From NCBI GenBank assembly GCA_035533015.1, contig DATLUQ010000029.1, positions 1 through 64,000 on the forward strand: a stretch of 64,000 bases of DNA, in the 5' to 3' direction. The notes beneath the pieces are model-generated. The model was not told the origin of the DNA and did not search any database. It worked only from the letters and a program-made list of their open reading frames with translations. This document shows, piece by piece, positions 50,215 through 59,574 of the stretch (positions are counted from its first letter, which is position 1; every line of letters begins with the position of its first letter). This DNA is from Gemmatimonadaceae bacterium. Its GTDB lineage: Bacteria > Gemmatimonadota > Gemmatimonadetes > Gemmatimonadales > Gemmatimonadaceae. A program made the position numbers and the translations under genes.

Positions 50215-52392
50215 GTGGATAGGCCGCGAGGCTTGACGTGGTACGCAGCGGCGGGCTTGCTGTCGATTGCGGCGCCGGCGTTGAAAGCGCAGCATCCCGG
50301 CGCCACGGTTCGGCTGTCGGTCCGCAGTGATCGAGGAGCGCTCCCTGGATCGCTGGCGCGCAGCGGCCGCCTGACGGCGCGCACGGACTCAACTGGTCGT
50401 GCCACCCTGCAGCTGGCCGCAGGCGCAACGCAACTGACCGTGACGAAGTTCGGCTTCACACCGGACACGCTCGCACTTCAGCTTTCCACCGGCACCGATA
50501 CGTCGATCGTGGTCGAACTTCAACCCACGGCGCAACTCGTGGCGCCGGTGATCGTCACCAGCACGCGCGCCGACCGCCGGATCGAGGACGAACCGCTCCG
50601 CGTGGAGGTGTTGGGCGGCGACGACATCAGCGAGAAGAACGAGATGCGACCGGCCGATCTCAGTTCGCTCCTCGACGAGCTCAGTGGTGTTCGTATGCAC
50701 ACCACCTCGGCTTCACTCGGCGCCACCAACATCCGGCTCGAGGGCCTTCCCGGGCGCTACACGCTCGTGCTCAACGACGGGCTGCCGCTCTTCGGTACCG
50801 TGGCCAGTGGATTCGGGTTGGTGGAGCAACCACCGCTCGATCTCCGTCAAGCGGAAGTGATCAAAGGCGCGGCGTCGGCGCTGTACGGGCCGGCAGCGCT
50901 CGGCGGGGTGGTGGACTTGGTCTCGCGGCGCCCGCCCGACACGTCGCAGGCGCTGGTGAACGGCACATCGCAGGGCGGGGCCGACCTTCTCGTCTTCGAC
51001 GCACGGTCGCTCACGCCGCACCTCGGGCTGACCGTGCTTGGTGGCCTCCACCGTCAGCCCACGGTCGATCCCGATCACGACGGGTGGACGGATGTTCCAG
51101 GCCTGCGCCGCGTGGAAGTACGGCCGCGCATCTTCTACGACGACAGCGCCGGCCGGTCGTTCATGATCACCGCTGGCGCACTCAGCGAAACCCGCACCGG
51201 CGGCGCGCTGTTCGGTCGAACCGGGCTTCCCGGTTTCCTCGGCCGTGACAGCCTGGCCACGCGCCATGTCGATGTCGGCGCCACGGGCAAGCTGCGCATT
51301 TCGGATGGGTTCTCGCTCGCCCTCCGCACGTCTGCGAACCTGCAGGACCGTCGCCGGATGGTGAACGGCGCGGCGGAACGAGAGCGCGAAGGTACCACCT
51401 TCGGCGAGTTGTCCGGGACGACCGTCTGGCAGCGGCAGGTCCTGATCGTGGGCGCCGCATGGCAACGCGATCAGTACTCCAATCGCACTGGACCATGGGC
51501 GGACCAGACGACCTCCACGCCGGGCCTCTTCGTCCAGCACACGTACGCGCCGGCCTCGTGGATCGCGTCCACGCTCGACGGGCGGTGCGATGCGTCGAGC
51601 GTATTCGGAACAATCTGCACGCCCCGAGCGTCGCTGCTGTTTCGGCCGACGGCCGTGTTGAACGTCCGGGCCTCCGTGGGCGGCGGATGGTCAGCGCCGT
51701 CGGCGCTCAACGATCAGACCGAGGCGATCGGGCTCGCGCACGTGCGCGAGCCGGTGCCTCTCGAAGCCGAGCGGGCGCGTTCGGCATCGCTCGACGTCAC
51801 CGCGTCGCACGGACCACTCCAGGTGAGCGGGACGTTGTTCGCAGATGCGGTCCGGCATCCGGTCGGCCTTCGGCCGGTCCCGGGCGACACCAGCGGGCTC
51901 GTGGACCTCGTGAACGCAGCGGGCGATCTGCGCACGCATGGCGGGGAGCTGTTCGCCGTGTACAACCAGGACCCATTCGTGGTCACGGCGTACTACGCGG
52001 CTACACGCAGCCGCGAGATCTCGCCCGCCACCGGGCGACCGCGCGAAGCACCGTACGTGCCTCGTGAGGAGGCCGGCCTCGACGCCGCCCTTGAAGACGA
52101 CGACTCAGGCACGTACCTGGCGACCGAGATCTTCTATACGGGCCGGCAGGCCCTCCAGGACGATCCTTACCGGGCCGTCTCGGCGCCATACACCACGCTC
52201 GGTATCCTGGCGGCGCAGAGGTTCGGACGGGTGACCGTGTTCGTGAACGCCGAGAATCTGACCGGCGTGCGACAGACCAGCTTCGAACCGTTGATGAGGA
52301 CCACCGTTGGGGACGGCGGCCAGTGGTCGGTGGAGCCGTGGGGGCCGCTCGACGGCCGGCGATTCAACGCCGGCGTCCGATGTGACTTCTGA
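50215..52392 (+). CDS. TonB-dependent outer-membrane receptor
   Basis: A 725-residue receptor from GTG 50215, with signal peptide WYAAAGLLSIAAPALKAQ. Residues about 25-100 form a carboxypeptidase-regulatory-like beta domain (GALPGSLARSGRLTARTDST), followed by the plug (VIVTSTRADRRIEDEPLRVE, the TonB-box-proximal region, and GVRMHTTSASLGATNIRLEG, VIKGAASALYGPAALGGVVD) and a 22-strand barrel ending in an aromatic residue (GVRCDF). The substrate cannot be read off; nearby metal genes make a metal chelate plausible. There is no adjacent TonB/ExbBD set. Confidence 0.85.
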   Translation: MDRPRGLTWYAAAGLLSIAAPALKAQHPGATVRLSVRSDRGALPGSLARSGRLTARTDSTGRATLQLAAGATQLTVTKFGFTPDTLALQLSTGTDTSIVVELQPTAQLVAPVIVTSTRADRRIEDEPLRVEVLGGDDISEKNEMRPADLSSLLDELSGVRMHTTSASLGATNIRLEGLPGRYTLVLNDGLPLFGTVASGFGLVEQPPLDLRQAEVIKGAASALYGPAALGGVVDLVSRRPPDTSQALVNGTSQGGADLLVFDARSLTPHLGLTVLGGLHRQPTVDPDHDGWTDVPGLRRVEVRPRIFYDDSAGRSFMITAGALSETRTGGALFGRTGLPGFLGRDSLATRHVDVGATGKLRISDGFSLALRTSANLQDRRRMVNGAAEREREGTTFGELSGTTVWQRQVLIVGAAWQRDQYSNRTGPWADQTTSTPGLFVQHTYAPASWIASTLDGRCDASSVFGTICTPRASLLFRPTAVLNVRASVGGGWSAPSALNDQTEAIGLAHVREPVPLEAERARSASLDVTASHGPLQVSGTLFADAVRHPVGLRPVPGDTSGLVDLVNAAGDLRTHGGELFAVYNQDPFVVTAYYAATRSREISPATGRPREAPYVPREEAGLDAALEDDDSGTYLATEIFYTGRQALQDDPYRAVSAPYTTLGILAAQRFGRVTVFVNAENLTGVRQTSFEPLMRTTVGDGGQWSVEPWGPLDGRRFNAGVRCDF

Positions 52393-52459
52393 GACGACCC
52401 ACAGCGCCCACGGGATTCCCGCGCACGGGTGATTCCCAGCATTTCGAGCGTGCTGGACC

Positions 52460-52489
52460 TCGACATCCGCAACCGAATGGCCGTAGCTT
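52460..52489 (+). promoter_or_regulatory. Candidate promoter for the M28 peptidase (TCGACA-18-TAGCTT)
   Basis: TCGACA (52460-52465), 18-base spacer, TAGCTT (52484-52489), about 33 bases before the chosen ATG. The same -10 box occurs before 13003 and 60928. Confidence 0.45.
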
Positions 52490-52521
52490 CACGCGTCTTC
52501 CACCAGAAGGTGCGCCCCGCC

Positions 52522-54132
52522 ATGTCGCCTGTGCTTCGTACTGCTCGCCTCCTGATCGTAAGTGCGGCGTTGGCCGCCCCGCTGGCGTCTCTCACCGCGC
52601 AGGGCGAGTCCATCGACACCGCCATGATCGCGAAGATCCGCGAGGTCGGACTGAACCACTCGCAGGTCATGGACCACATGGAGTGGCTGGCCGATGTGTA
52701 CGGACCACGGCTCGAAGGCAGTCCGGCCACCGAGAAGGCAGGGCAGTGGGCGATGCAGACCCTCAGGTCTTGGGGATTGTCCAACGTCCACGAGGAGCGG
52801 TTTCCCTTTGGCAAGGGATGGTCGCTGGTGCACTTCTACGCCGAGATGGTGTCGCCGCAGGAGCAGCCGATCATCGGCATGCCCAGGGCGTGGACGCCGG
52901 GCACGAACGGCCCGGTGGAAGCCGACGTCGTGCGGCCCGACATCGAGAGCGAGGCGGACTTCGCCAAGTACCATGGCGCATTGCGGGGTAAGATCGTGCT
53001 CACGCAACCCGCGCGGCCGGTCCGGATGCTCACGGGACCGATCATGCTCGAGTACACGCCCAAGATGATCGACGAGATGATGACTCCCCTGCCGCCGGGG
53101 TGGAAGCCGCCGGTGCGGCGGCCGGGTCCGGCGCAGCGCTTCCAGGCCGAGCTGCTCCGTTTCTACCAGAACGAAGGCGTGGTGGCATTGCTCGACCGCG
53201 GAATGAACGCCGATACGGTCACGGGCGGCAGCGACCTGTCGTGGTTCGCCCAGCACACCGACGGCGGCACGTTCATGGTCCAGGCCGGCGGACCGCGCGA
53301 CTCGACCGCGGGGCGGGGACTGCCTGAGATCACGCTCGCCGTGGAACACTACAACCGCATGGTGCGCATTCTTGCCCTGGGCGTGGCGGTAAGGATGCGG
53401 CTCGACGTGGACACGAAGTTCTACGACGAGGCCACGCCGCGCGGGTTCAACATCGTCGGCGACATCCCGGGTACTGACCCCCAGTTGAAGAACCAGATCG
53501 TGATGATCGGCGCGCACTTCGATTCGTGGCACGGCGGCACGGGCGCTACCGACAACGGCGCCGGTGACGCGGCGATGATGGAAGCGGTGCGCATTCTCGA
53601 GGCGGTCGGCGCGAAGCCGCGACGCACGATCCGCATCGCACTCTGGGGCGGCGAGGAGGAGGGCCTGCTGGGCTCAAAGGCGTATGCCACGGCACACATT
53701 GGCGACGCGGCCACGGGCAAGGTCGAACCAGGGTACGAGACCTTCGACGCGTACTACAACCTGGACAACGGTACGGGAAAGATCCGCGGCATCTGGATGG
53801 AGGACAACGCCGGCGTCGCCCCGATCTTCAGGGCGTTCCTGGCGCCGTTTCGTGATCTGGGCGTGGATCTGTTCAGCCCGCGTCCGGTGCGGTCCACCGA
53901 CCACGAAACGTTCGAGGCGTTCGGGCTCCCGTCGTTCCAATTCGTGCAGGATCGACTGGAATACGCGGCTCGCACCCACCATACGAACATGGACGTGGTG
54001 GATCGCGTGCAACCCGGCGACATGAAGCAGATGTCGACGATCGTCGCGGCCATGGCCTGGCTCACGGCTCAGCGCGATGGGATGCTGCCGCGCAAACGTC
54101 TGCCCAAGGCGACCTCGCCGGGCGCTATTTGA
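52522..54132 (+). CDS. Exported M28 family zinc aminopeptidase/carboxypeptidase
   Basis: A 536-residue protein from ATG 52522; upstream in-frame Met codons lie before or inside the promoter-like region. Signal peptide LLIVSAALAAPLASLTAQG. Residues about 25-120 are the N-terminal lid (GLNHSQVMDHMEWLADVYGP, GSPATEKAGQWAMQTLRSWG), then a PA-type insert, then the peptidase: IGAHFDSWHGGTGATDNGAG (zinc His and Asp), IALWGGEEEGLLGSKAYA (both catalytic glutamates present), STDHETFEAFGLPSF and THHTNMDVVDRV (last zinc His region). It probably digests peptides in the periplasm or outside. It is the intact counterpart of the relic at 899-2260. Its stop overlaps the 3' end of the next, convergent gene by eight bases. 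Confidence 0.87.
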   Translation: MSPVLRTARLLIVSAALAAPLASLTAQGESIDTAMIAKIREVGLNHSQVMDHMEWLADVYGPRLEGSPATEKAGQWAMQTLRSWGLSNVHEERFPFGKGWSLVHFYAEMVSPQEQPIIGMPRAWTPGTNGPVEADVVRPDIESEADFAKYHGALRGKIVLTQPARPVRMLTGPIMLEYTPKMIDEMMTPLPPGWKPPVRRPGPAQRFQAELLRFYQNEGVVALLDRGMNADTVTGGSDLSWFAQHTDGGTFMVQAGGPRDSTAGRGLPEITLAVEHYNRMVRILALGVAVRMRLDVDTKFYDEATPRGFNIVGDIPGTDPQLKNQIVMIGAHFDSWHGGTGATDNGAGDAAMMEAVRILEAVGAKPRRTIRIALWGGEEEGLLGSKAYATAHIGDAATGKVEPGYETFDAYYNLDNGTGKIRGIWMEDNAGVAPIFRAFLAPFRDLGVDLFSPRPVRSTDHETFEAFGLPSFQFVQDRLEYAARTHHTNMDVVDRVQPGDMKQMSTIVAAMAWLTAQRDGMLPRKRLPKATSPGAI

Positions 54133-54634
54133 CGAATGTCTTGTGCTCCCGCAGCACTTCCCAGTGCTTCCACTTCTTTCCCACGAGCCCGACCACCAGG
54201 GTGTAGTTCACACCGCCCAGGTGCGACTTGCCGTCCCGTGCCTTGTCGGCCCAGCGAACCGAGGCCTCGATATGGTACTCGCCCTCGCGCACGCCCTTCG
54301 TATCCACCGCGTCGATGGTGAAGAACACCCCACCATGGGTGATCGTGCACTCCTCCTGCGCCTTGTCGCACAGGATCGCCGCACTCCGCGTCCTGAGGAG
54401 CGCGGGTAGCGTGAGCGCGAAGTCGCTCTCTTTCAACTCCCCGAGCAAGGGCCGGAACGCTTGGATCGTCGCCGTCTGATCGAAGACGATCGGACGGTAA
54501 TTGAGGGGGCCGTCGCCGATGTCGCCGGCGTGCGGCACCACATGATCCGCCACGGCCCGTACGATGGTGCCGGCTTGCGCCGACGTCATTCTCGGCGCTT
54601 GCATGGCGAACAACATGAGAATAAGCGAGAACAT
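54125..54634 (-). CDS. Exported protein of unknown function
   Basis: A 169-residue product from ATG 54634 (GGAGAGGA upstream) with a short signal peptide (MFSLILMLFAMQAPRMTSAQA). The mature part is mixed alpha/beta, with two cysteines in LCDKAQEECTI likely forming a disulfide and a repeated beta pattern (GVFFTIDAVDTKGVREGEYH, LGGVNYTLVVGLVGKKWKHW) resembling a nuclear-transport-factor-2-like or lumazine-type fold. I do not recognise the family. It is convergent with the M28 peptidase, the two stops overlapping by eight bases, and divergent from the hydroxyproline operon. Confidence 0.6.
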   Translation of the reverse strand: MFSLILMLFAMQAPRMTSAQAGTIVRAVADHVVPHAGDIGDGPLNYRPIVFDQTATIQAFRPLLGELKESDFALTLPALLRTRSAAILCDKAQEECTITHGGVFFTIDAVDTKGVREGEYHIEASVRWADKARDGKSHLGGVNYTLVVGLVGKKWKHWEVLREHKTFVK

Positions 54635-54858
54635 CACGGTCGTCCTCTCCCACGTGCAAGAAATGGTATCAACCTCCGGCGCCCGGCCGAGCCGGTCCCG
54701 CGCCGACACGCTTGAAATATTGCCGACGCGGGGCGCCGGCGGGACTGGTGCCGGCAGATTCGTACGGAATTTGTGCGGGCCCGCGCCGTGGACGGCCGTC
54801 GGGCCGTGAATGGGGGGGCGGCATTGCCGCGCGCCACGCAGGGTCGCAAGTTTCGAGC

Positions 54859-56307
54859 ATGACGCAATCGCTTCGACTCTCGCACTTCATCGGCGGCGTA
54901 TGGACCCCGAGTACCGGCGACGAGTGGATTTCGGATCTCAATCCATCGGACCCTCGCGACGTCGTGGCCACCGTGCCGCGCGGCATTTCTGCGGACGCCC
55001 ACGCCGCCATGAGCGCGGCCCAACGCGCCCTGGATGCCTGGCGCAACCTTTCCGGGCCTGCGCGTGCCGAGCACCTGCATCGTTGGGCGGCCGTGCTCGC
55101 CGACCGCCAGGAGCCGCTGGCCCTGGCCATGACCCGCGAGGTGGGAAAGCCGATCACCGAGTCGCGCGGCGAAGCGGCGCGCTGCGTGGCCATTCTGCGG
55201 TATTACGCGGGCGAAGCGGTCCGAAACATGGGCGACGTGATTCCCGCGCAGACCGCGGGCGCGCTCCAGTTCTCGCTCCGCGAACCGCTGGGCGTGGTGC
55301 TGCTCATCACGCCGTGGAACTTCCCCGCCGCCATCCCACTATGGAAGGCGGCGCCAGCCCTGGCGTTCGGCAATACGGTGGTGCTCAAGCCCGCCGAGGG
55401 ATCGTCGTACGTGGCCACGCTGCTGGCCGAGAGCGCGCACGCGGCTGGCATGCCGCCCGGCACGTTCAACATCGTGCTGGGCTCGGGGGCGGCGCTCGGT
55501 CCAACGCTCCTGCACGCACCCGAACTGCGCGGGGTGAGCTTCACCGGATCGGCGGCCGTCGGCGCGCAGATCGCCGCCGCCGGTGCCGATCGCAATATCC
55601 GCTACCAGACGGAGATGGGCGGCAAGAACGTCGCTATCGTGCTTCGCGACGCCGACCTCGCGCAGGCCGCGGCGCTCACCGCCGCGGGCGCCATGCGGTT
55701 CGCGGGCCAGAAGTGCACGGCGACGAGCCGAGTGGTCGTGGCACGCGAAGTCGAGGACGCATTCCTGGCCCTACTCAAGCAGCAGATCGCCGGGCTGCCC
55801 ATCGGCCCCGTGACCGATCCCAAAGCGGCCGTGGGCCCGGTCATCTCGGAGCAGTCGCGACATTCCCTGCGCCACGCGCTCGCCAACGCCGGCGGCGACC
55901 AAATAGTCGCCGCCCCGATTCCCGGTGGGCCGGAATTCGCCCACGGCTACTTCGTGGAGCCTACGATCGTGCGCGGACTATCGCCCGACGCGCCGGTGGC
56001 GCAGCAGGAGCTGTTCGGCCCGGTGCTGGCGTGGCTCGCCGCCGACGATCTGGAACACGCACTCGCGCTCGCCAACAACACGGTGTACGGACTGAGCGCG
56101 TCGCTGTTCACGCGCGACGTGCGGAGCGCGCTGACCTATATTCGCCGTATCAACGTGGGCCTTGTGCGTGTGAATGGCGACACGACCGGGGTGGACCCGC
56201 ACGCGCCGTTCGGCGGCATGCGTGGTTCCAGTTCCGGAAGCCGCGAGCAGGGACCGGCGGCCCGCGAGTTCTACACCGAAACCAAGACCGTCCAAATCAA
56301 TCCCTGA
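54859..56307 (+). CDS. Alpha-ketoglutarate semialdehyde dehydrogenase (aldehyde dehydrogenase family)
   Basis: A 482-residue aldehyde dehydrogenase from ATG 54859; the upstream part of the open frame lacks protein character. Motifs: LITPWNFPAAIPLWKAAPAL, VSFTGSAAVGAQI (Rossmann/cofactor), YQTEMGGKN with the general-base Glu and FAGQKCTATSR with the catalytic Cys, ending HAPFGGMRGSSSGSREQG. With the next five genes this is the 4-hydroxyproline route, whose last enzyme oxidises alpha-ketoglutarate semialdehyde to alpha-ketoglutarate. Family assignment is certain; the substrate is inferred from the operon. It is nine bases upstream of the deaminase gene. Confidence 0.85.
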   Translation: MTQSLRLSHFIGGVWTPSTGDEWISDLNPSDPRDVVATVPRGISADAHAAMSAAQRALDAWRNLSGPARAEHLHRWAAVLADRQEPLALAMTREVGKPITESRGEAARCVAILRYYAGEAVRNMGDVIPAQTAGALQFSLREPLGVVLLITPWNFPAAIPLWKAAPALAFGNTVVLKPAEGSSYVATLLAESAHAAGMPPGTFNIVLGSGAALGPTLLHAPELRGVSFTGSAAVGAQIAAAGADRNIRYQTEMGGKNVAIVLRDADLAQAAALTAAGAMRFAGQKCTATSRVVVAREVEDAFLALLKQQIAGLPIGPVTDPKAAVGPVISEQSRHSLRHALANAGGDQIVAAPIPGGPEFAHGYFVEPTIVRGLSPDAPVAQQELFGPVLAWLAADDLEHALALANNTVYGLSASLFTRDVRSALTYIRRINVGLVRVNGDTTGVDPHAPFGGMRGSSSGSREQGPAAREFYTETKTVQINP

Positions 56308-56316
56308 GGGCGCGCC

Positions 56317-57222
56317 ATGCAACCGCACGACTGGTCGGGGGTCTTCTCCGCCATCACCACGCCGTTCCGCGGCGACCTGTCGGTGGACCACGCGTTCCTG
56401 GCGCGCCACGTGTCGTGGCTCGTCGACCGCGGAGTGCGCGGCATCGTGCCGCTCGGCTCCCTGGGCGAAGGCGCCACGCTGAGTGCTGCCGAGAAAGTGG
56501 AGGTGCTCGCCACCTGCCGCCGGGCGACGGCCGGTCGCGTACCCCTGGTGGCCGGCATCGGCACACTCGCCACCGCCGACGCCGTGGCGCTGGCATGCCA
56601 GGCGGAACGCCTGGGGTGCGACGGCTTGATGGTGCTGCCGCCGTACGTGTACCGCGGCGACGCCCGCGAGACGCTCGCCCATCTGAGCACTGTCATTGCG
56701 GCCACGCCACTGCCGTGCATGCTGTACAACAATCCGATCGCCTACGGCACCGACGTCACGCCCGCCCAACTCGGCGCGCTCGCGCGCCACGGGAACCTGC
56801 ACGCGGTGAAGGAATCGAGCGGCGACATCCGCCGCGTGACCGAGATCATCGAACGGCACGGCGACCGGTTCCGGGTGTTCGTGGGCATGGACGACGTGAT
56901 CGTGGAAGGCATCGCGGCCGGCGCCGTGGGATGGATTGCCGGGCTCGTGAACGCCCTCCCCGACGAATCGGTGCGCCTGTTCGAACTCGCCGCGAGTGGC
57001 CGGGCCCACGAGGCGCGGGAACTGTACCACTGGTTCCTGCCGCTGCTTCGCCTCGACACGGTCCCCAAGTTCGTACAACTCATCAAGCTCGTGCAGCAGG
57101 AGGTGGACATCGGAAACGCGCGCGTGCGGCCGCCACGATTGGAACTCCTGGGCGCCGAGTTGGACGGGGCGCTGGCCATCATTCGCGCGCAGCTGGCCGC
57201 CATCCCACAGTCGGCGGCATGA
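56317..57222 (+). CDS. DapA-family lyase, probable 1-pyrroline-4-hydroxy-2-carboxylate deaminase
   Basis: A 301-residue (beta/alpha)8 protein of the DHDPS/NAL family. VPLGSLGEGATLSAAEK is the substrate carboxylate loop, MLYNNPIAYGTDVT holds the catalytic Tyr, and LHAVKESSGDIRRV the Schiff-base Lys. In the hydroxyproline pathway a DapA relative converts 1-pyrroline-4-hydroxy-2-carboxylate to alpha-ketoglutarate semialdehyde with loss of ammonia. Position between the semialdehyde dehydrogenase and the epimerase supports that role over DHDPS. Stop overlaps the next start. Confidence 0.85.
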   Translation: MQPHDWSGVFSAITTPFRGDLSVDHAFLARHVSWLVDRGVRGIVPLGSLGEGATLSAAEKVEVLATCRRATAGRVPLVAGIGTLATADAVALACQAERLGCDGLMVLPPYVYRGDARETLAHLSTVIAATPLPCMLYNNPIAYGTDVTPAQLGALARHGNLHAVKESSGDIRRVTEIIERHGDRFRVFVGMDDVIVEGIAAGAVGWIAGLVNALPDESVRLFELAASGRAHEARELYHWFLPLLRLDTVPKFVQLIKLVQQEVDIGNARVRPPRLELLGAELDGALAIIRAQLAAIPQSAA

Positions 57223-58178
57223 TGCCGCGGGAGCTGGCGACGGAGGTCCAGGTCGTCGATTCCCACACGGAAGGCGAGCCCACGCGGGTCGTGATCGCCG
57301 GGTGGCCCATGCCCGCTGGCGCCACGATGGCGGCTCGGCGCGATGATATGCGAACACATATGGAAGCCCTCCGCCGCGGCGTGGTGCTCGAGCCGCGGGG
57401 GCACGAGGCGGTGGTCGGGGCCCTGCTCACGCCTCCCGTCGAGGCCGGATCAGCGGCCGGCGTGGTGTTCTTCAACGACGTCGGCTACCTGGGCATGTGC
57501 GGCCACGGCACGATCGGCGTGGTGCGCACGCTGCAACACCTGGGACGCCTGGCGCCGGGCGACGTGCGGCTCGACACCCCGGTGGGCACGGTGAGCGCCC
57601 ACCTCGAAGCCGACGGCGCCGTGACGATCGCCAACGTGCCCGCCTACCGCGCCGCGGCCGACGTGGAAGTGGCGGTGCCGGGCGTGGGCACGCTGAGCGG
57701 CGACGTGGCGTGGGGGGGCAACTGGTTCTTTCTCACCGGGTACGACGCGCTCTCCCTGACCGCTCAACACATTCCCGAGTTGACCCGCATCGCGATGAAG
57801 ATCCGCGAGGCCATCCGGGCGCAGGACATCACCGGAAGCGACGGCGCCGACATCGATCACATCGAGCTGTTCGGCCCGCCCTCCACCCCCAACGCGGACA
57901 GCCGGAACTTCGTGCTCTGTCCGGGCTCGGCCTACGACCGGTCGCCATGCGGCACGGGGACATCGGCCAAGCTGGCCGTGCTCCACGCACGCGGACAGCT
58001 GGCGCCGGGCCAACGCTGGGTGCAGGAGAGCATCACCGGCAGCACGTTCACCGCATGGTTGGAGGAACGGGGCGGGCAGCTCGTGCCGCACATCCGCGGC
58101 CGGGCGTTCATCACCGCGCAGAGCACGCTCTTCTTCGATCCCGCCGATCCATTCCGCTCCGGGTGGCGCGCCGGATGA
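57219..58178 (+). CDS. 4-hydroxyproline 2-epimerase (proline racemase family)
   Basis: A 319-residue proline-racemase-fold enzyme. ATG 57219 (or the adjacent ATG 57222) overlaps the previous stop. Both catalytic cysteines are present: GYLGMCGHGTIG and RSPCGTGTSAKL. This marks an epimerase or racemase, since trans-3-hydroxyproline dehydratases lack the first or second Cys. VVDSHTEGEPTRVV at the start and FVLCPGSAYDRSPCG are family hallmarks. It inverts C2 of trans-4-hydroxy-L-proline to cis-4-hydroxy-D-proline, the first step. The neighbouring genes support 4-hydroxyproline over proline. Confidence 0.88.
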   Translation: MMPRELATEVQVVDSHTEGEPTRVVIAGWPMPAGATMAARRDDMRTHMEALRRGVVLEPRGHEAVVGALLTPPVEAGSAAGVVFFNDVGYLGMCGHGTIGVVRTLQHLGRLAPGDVRLDTPVGTVSAHLEADGAVTIANVPAYRAAADVEVAVPGVGTLSGDVAWGGNWFFLTGYDALSLTAQHIPELTRIAMKIREAIRAQDITGSDGADIDHIELFGPPSTPNADSRNFVLCPGSAYDRSPCGTGTSAKLAVLHARGQLAPGQRWVQESITGSTFTAWLEERGGQLVPHIRGRAFITAQSTLFFDPADPFRSGWRAG

Positions 58179-59317
58179 GCGGCCCGCCGCGTCCCGACGC
58201 CGTGATCGTGGGGGCGGGTATAGTCGGTGCCGCGTGCGCCTATGAGTTGGCACGCGCCGGGTTGCGCGTTATGGTGTGCGACACCGCGTTCCCGGGAAGT
58301 GGGGCCACGGCGGCCGGCATGGGGCACATCGTCGTGATGGACGACTCGCCCGCGCAGCTGGCCCTCACGGCGCTCTCGCGGCGCTTGTGGGCCGACCTCG
58401 CGCCGGGGTTGAATGCCCCCTGCGAGGACCGCGCGCCGGGCACGCTCTGGATCGCGGCCGACGCGGGCGAGATGCGGGCGGTGGAAGACAAGCGCGCCCT
58501 CTGCGCGTCGGTCGGCGTGCGGGCGGAGGTGCTCGATCGTGACGCGCTCGCCGCCGCCGAACCGAATCTCCGGCCCGGCTTGGCCGGCGCGCTGCTCGTG
58601 CCCGACGACCGGGTGCTCTATCCGCCCGGCGCTGCCCGGTGGCTGCTCGAAGCGGCGCGCGAGCACGGCGCCGTGATTCGCGCCGGCGTGACCGCCAGCG
58701 CCGTCGCCCCGGGATCGGTGACCCTCCACGCCGCCGGGCGCACCGAGAAGACGGACGCCGGGGCGATCGTGCTCGCCGCCGGCATCGATACGGGTTCGCT
58801 CATCCCAGGCCTGCCGGTGGTGCCGCGCAAGGGACACCTCGTGATCACCGACCGATACCCGGGGCTGGTGCGGCACCAGCTCGTGGAACTCGGCTACCTG
58901 CACAGCGCCCATACGATGACCGGCGCGTCCACCGCGTTCAACCTCCAGCCGCGGGCCACGGGCCAGGTGCTCATCGGCTCCTCGCGCGAACTCGTCGGAC
59001 GCGACGCGTCGATCAATCGCGCGATCGTCGCCGACATGGTCCGCCGCGCCGTGGAGTTCGTTCCGCGGCTGGGACACTGCCTGGCCATCCGCACCTGGAC
59101 GGGATTCCGCCCGGCCACGCCCGACGCGCTGCCACTCATCGGAGCCTGGCCCGCCGTCCCCGGTGTCTGGATCGCCGCCGGCCACGAAGGATTGGGGATC
59201 ACCACGGCCACCGGTACGGCCGCGCTCATCGCCGCTGGGGTGCTGGGGACGGCGCCTCCCATCGATGCCGCACCGTTTCGCCCCGACCGGCCGATGCATG
59301 CCGCGGAGGCGGCATGA
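58175..59317 (+). CDS. FAD-dependent D-amino acid (cis-4-hydroxy-D-proline) dehydrogenase, DadA-like subunit
   Basis: A 380-residue DAO-type flavoprotein. ATG 58175 overlaps the epimerase stop. DAVIVGAGIVGAACAYELA is the dinucleotide loop, followed by GSGATAAGMGHIV, and the C-terminal GFRPATPDALPLIG, HEGLGITTATG segments that bind the flavin. It would oxidise cis-4-hydroxy-D-proline to the pyrroline. The next two genes encode a ferredoxin-like protein and a second flavoprotein, the set found in the heteromeric D-hydroxyproline dehydrogenase of Azospirillum and Pseudomonas. Confidence 0.85.
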   Translation: MSGPPRPDAVIVGAGIVGAACAYELARAGLRVMVCDTAFPGSGATAAGMGHIVVMDDSPAQLALTALSRRLWADLAPGLNAPCEDRAPGTLWIAADAGEMRAVEDKRALCASVGVRAEVLDRDALAAAEPNLRPGLAGALLVPDDRVLYPPGAARWLLEAAREHGAVIRAGVTASAVAPGSVTLHAAGRTEKTDAGAIVLAAGIDTGSLIPGLPVVPRKGHLVITDRYPGLVRHQLVELGYLHSAHTMTGASTAFNLQPRATGQVLIGSSRELVGRDASINRAIVADMVRRAVEFVPRLGHCLAIRTWTGFRPATPDALPLIGAWPAVPGVWIAAGHEGLGITTATGTAALIAAGVLGTAPPIDAAPFRPDRPMHAAEAA

Positions 59318-59574
59318 GCGGCGCGATCACCATCACCATCGACGGCCGCACCCACGAGGTGCGGCCCGGCACCATGGTCGTGGTGGCGCTGCTCGACGCC
59401 GGCACGTCGGCCTTCCGCACCTCGGTCCGTGGAGCGCCCCGCGGCCCAGTGTGCGGTATGGGTGTCTGCTTCGAATGCCGAGTGACGATCGACGGGCAGC
59501 CCCATCAGCGCGCCTGTCTCGTAACCTGTGAACCGGGGATGGACATCCGCACCGCGAACCTCGCCGATGGCTGA
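59314..59574 (+). CDS. [2Fe-2S] ferredoxin-like subunit of hydroxyproline dehydrogenase
   Basis: An 86-residue protein starting at ATG 59314, overlapping the previous stop. CGMGVCFECRVTI and RACLVTCEPGM supply the four cluster cysteines, in the CxxxxCxxC...C pattern of the plant-type fold used by small subunits of D-hydroxyproline dehydrogenase and sarcosine oxidase-like complexes. It transfers electrons between the two flavoproteins. The last eight bases overlap the next gene. Confidence 0.85.
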   Translation: MSGAITITIDGRTHEVRPGTMVVVALLDAGTSAFRTSVRGAPRGPVCGMGVCFECRVTIDGQPHQRACLVTCEPGMDIRTANLADG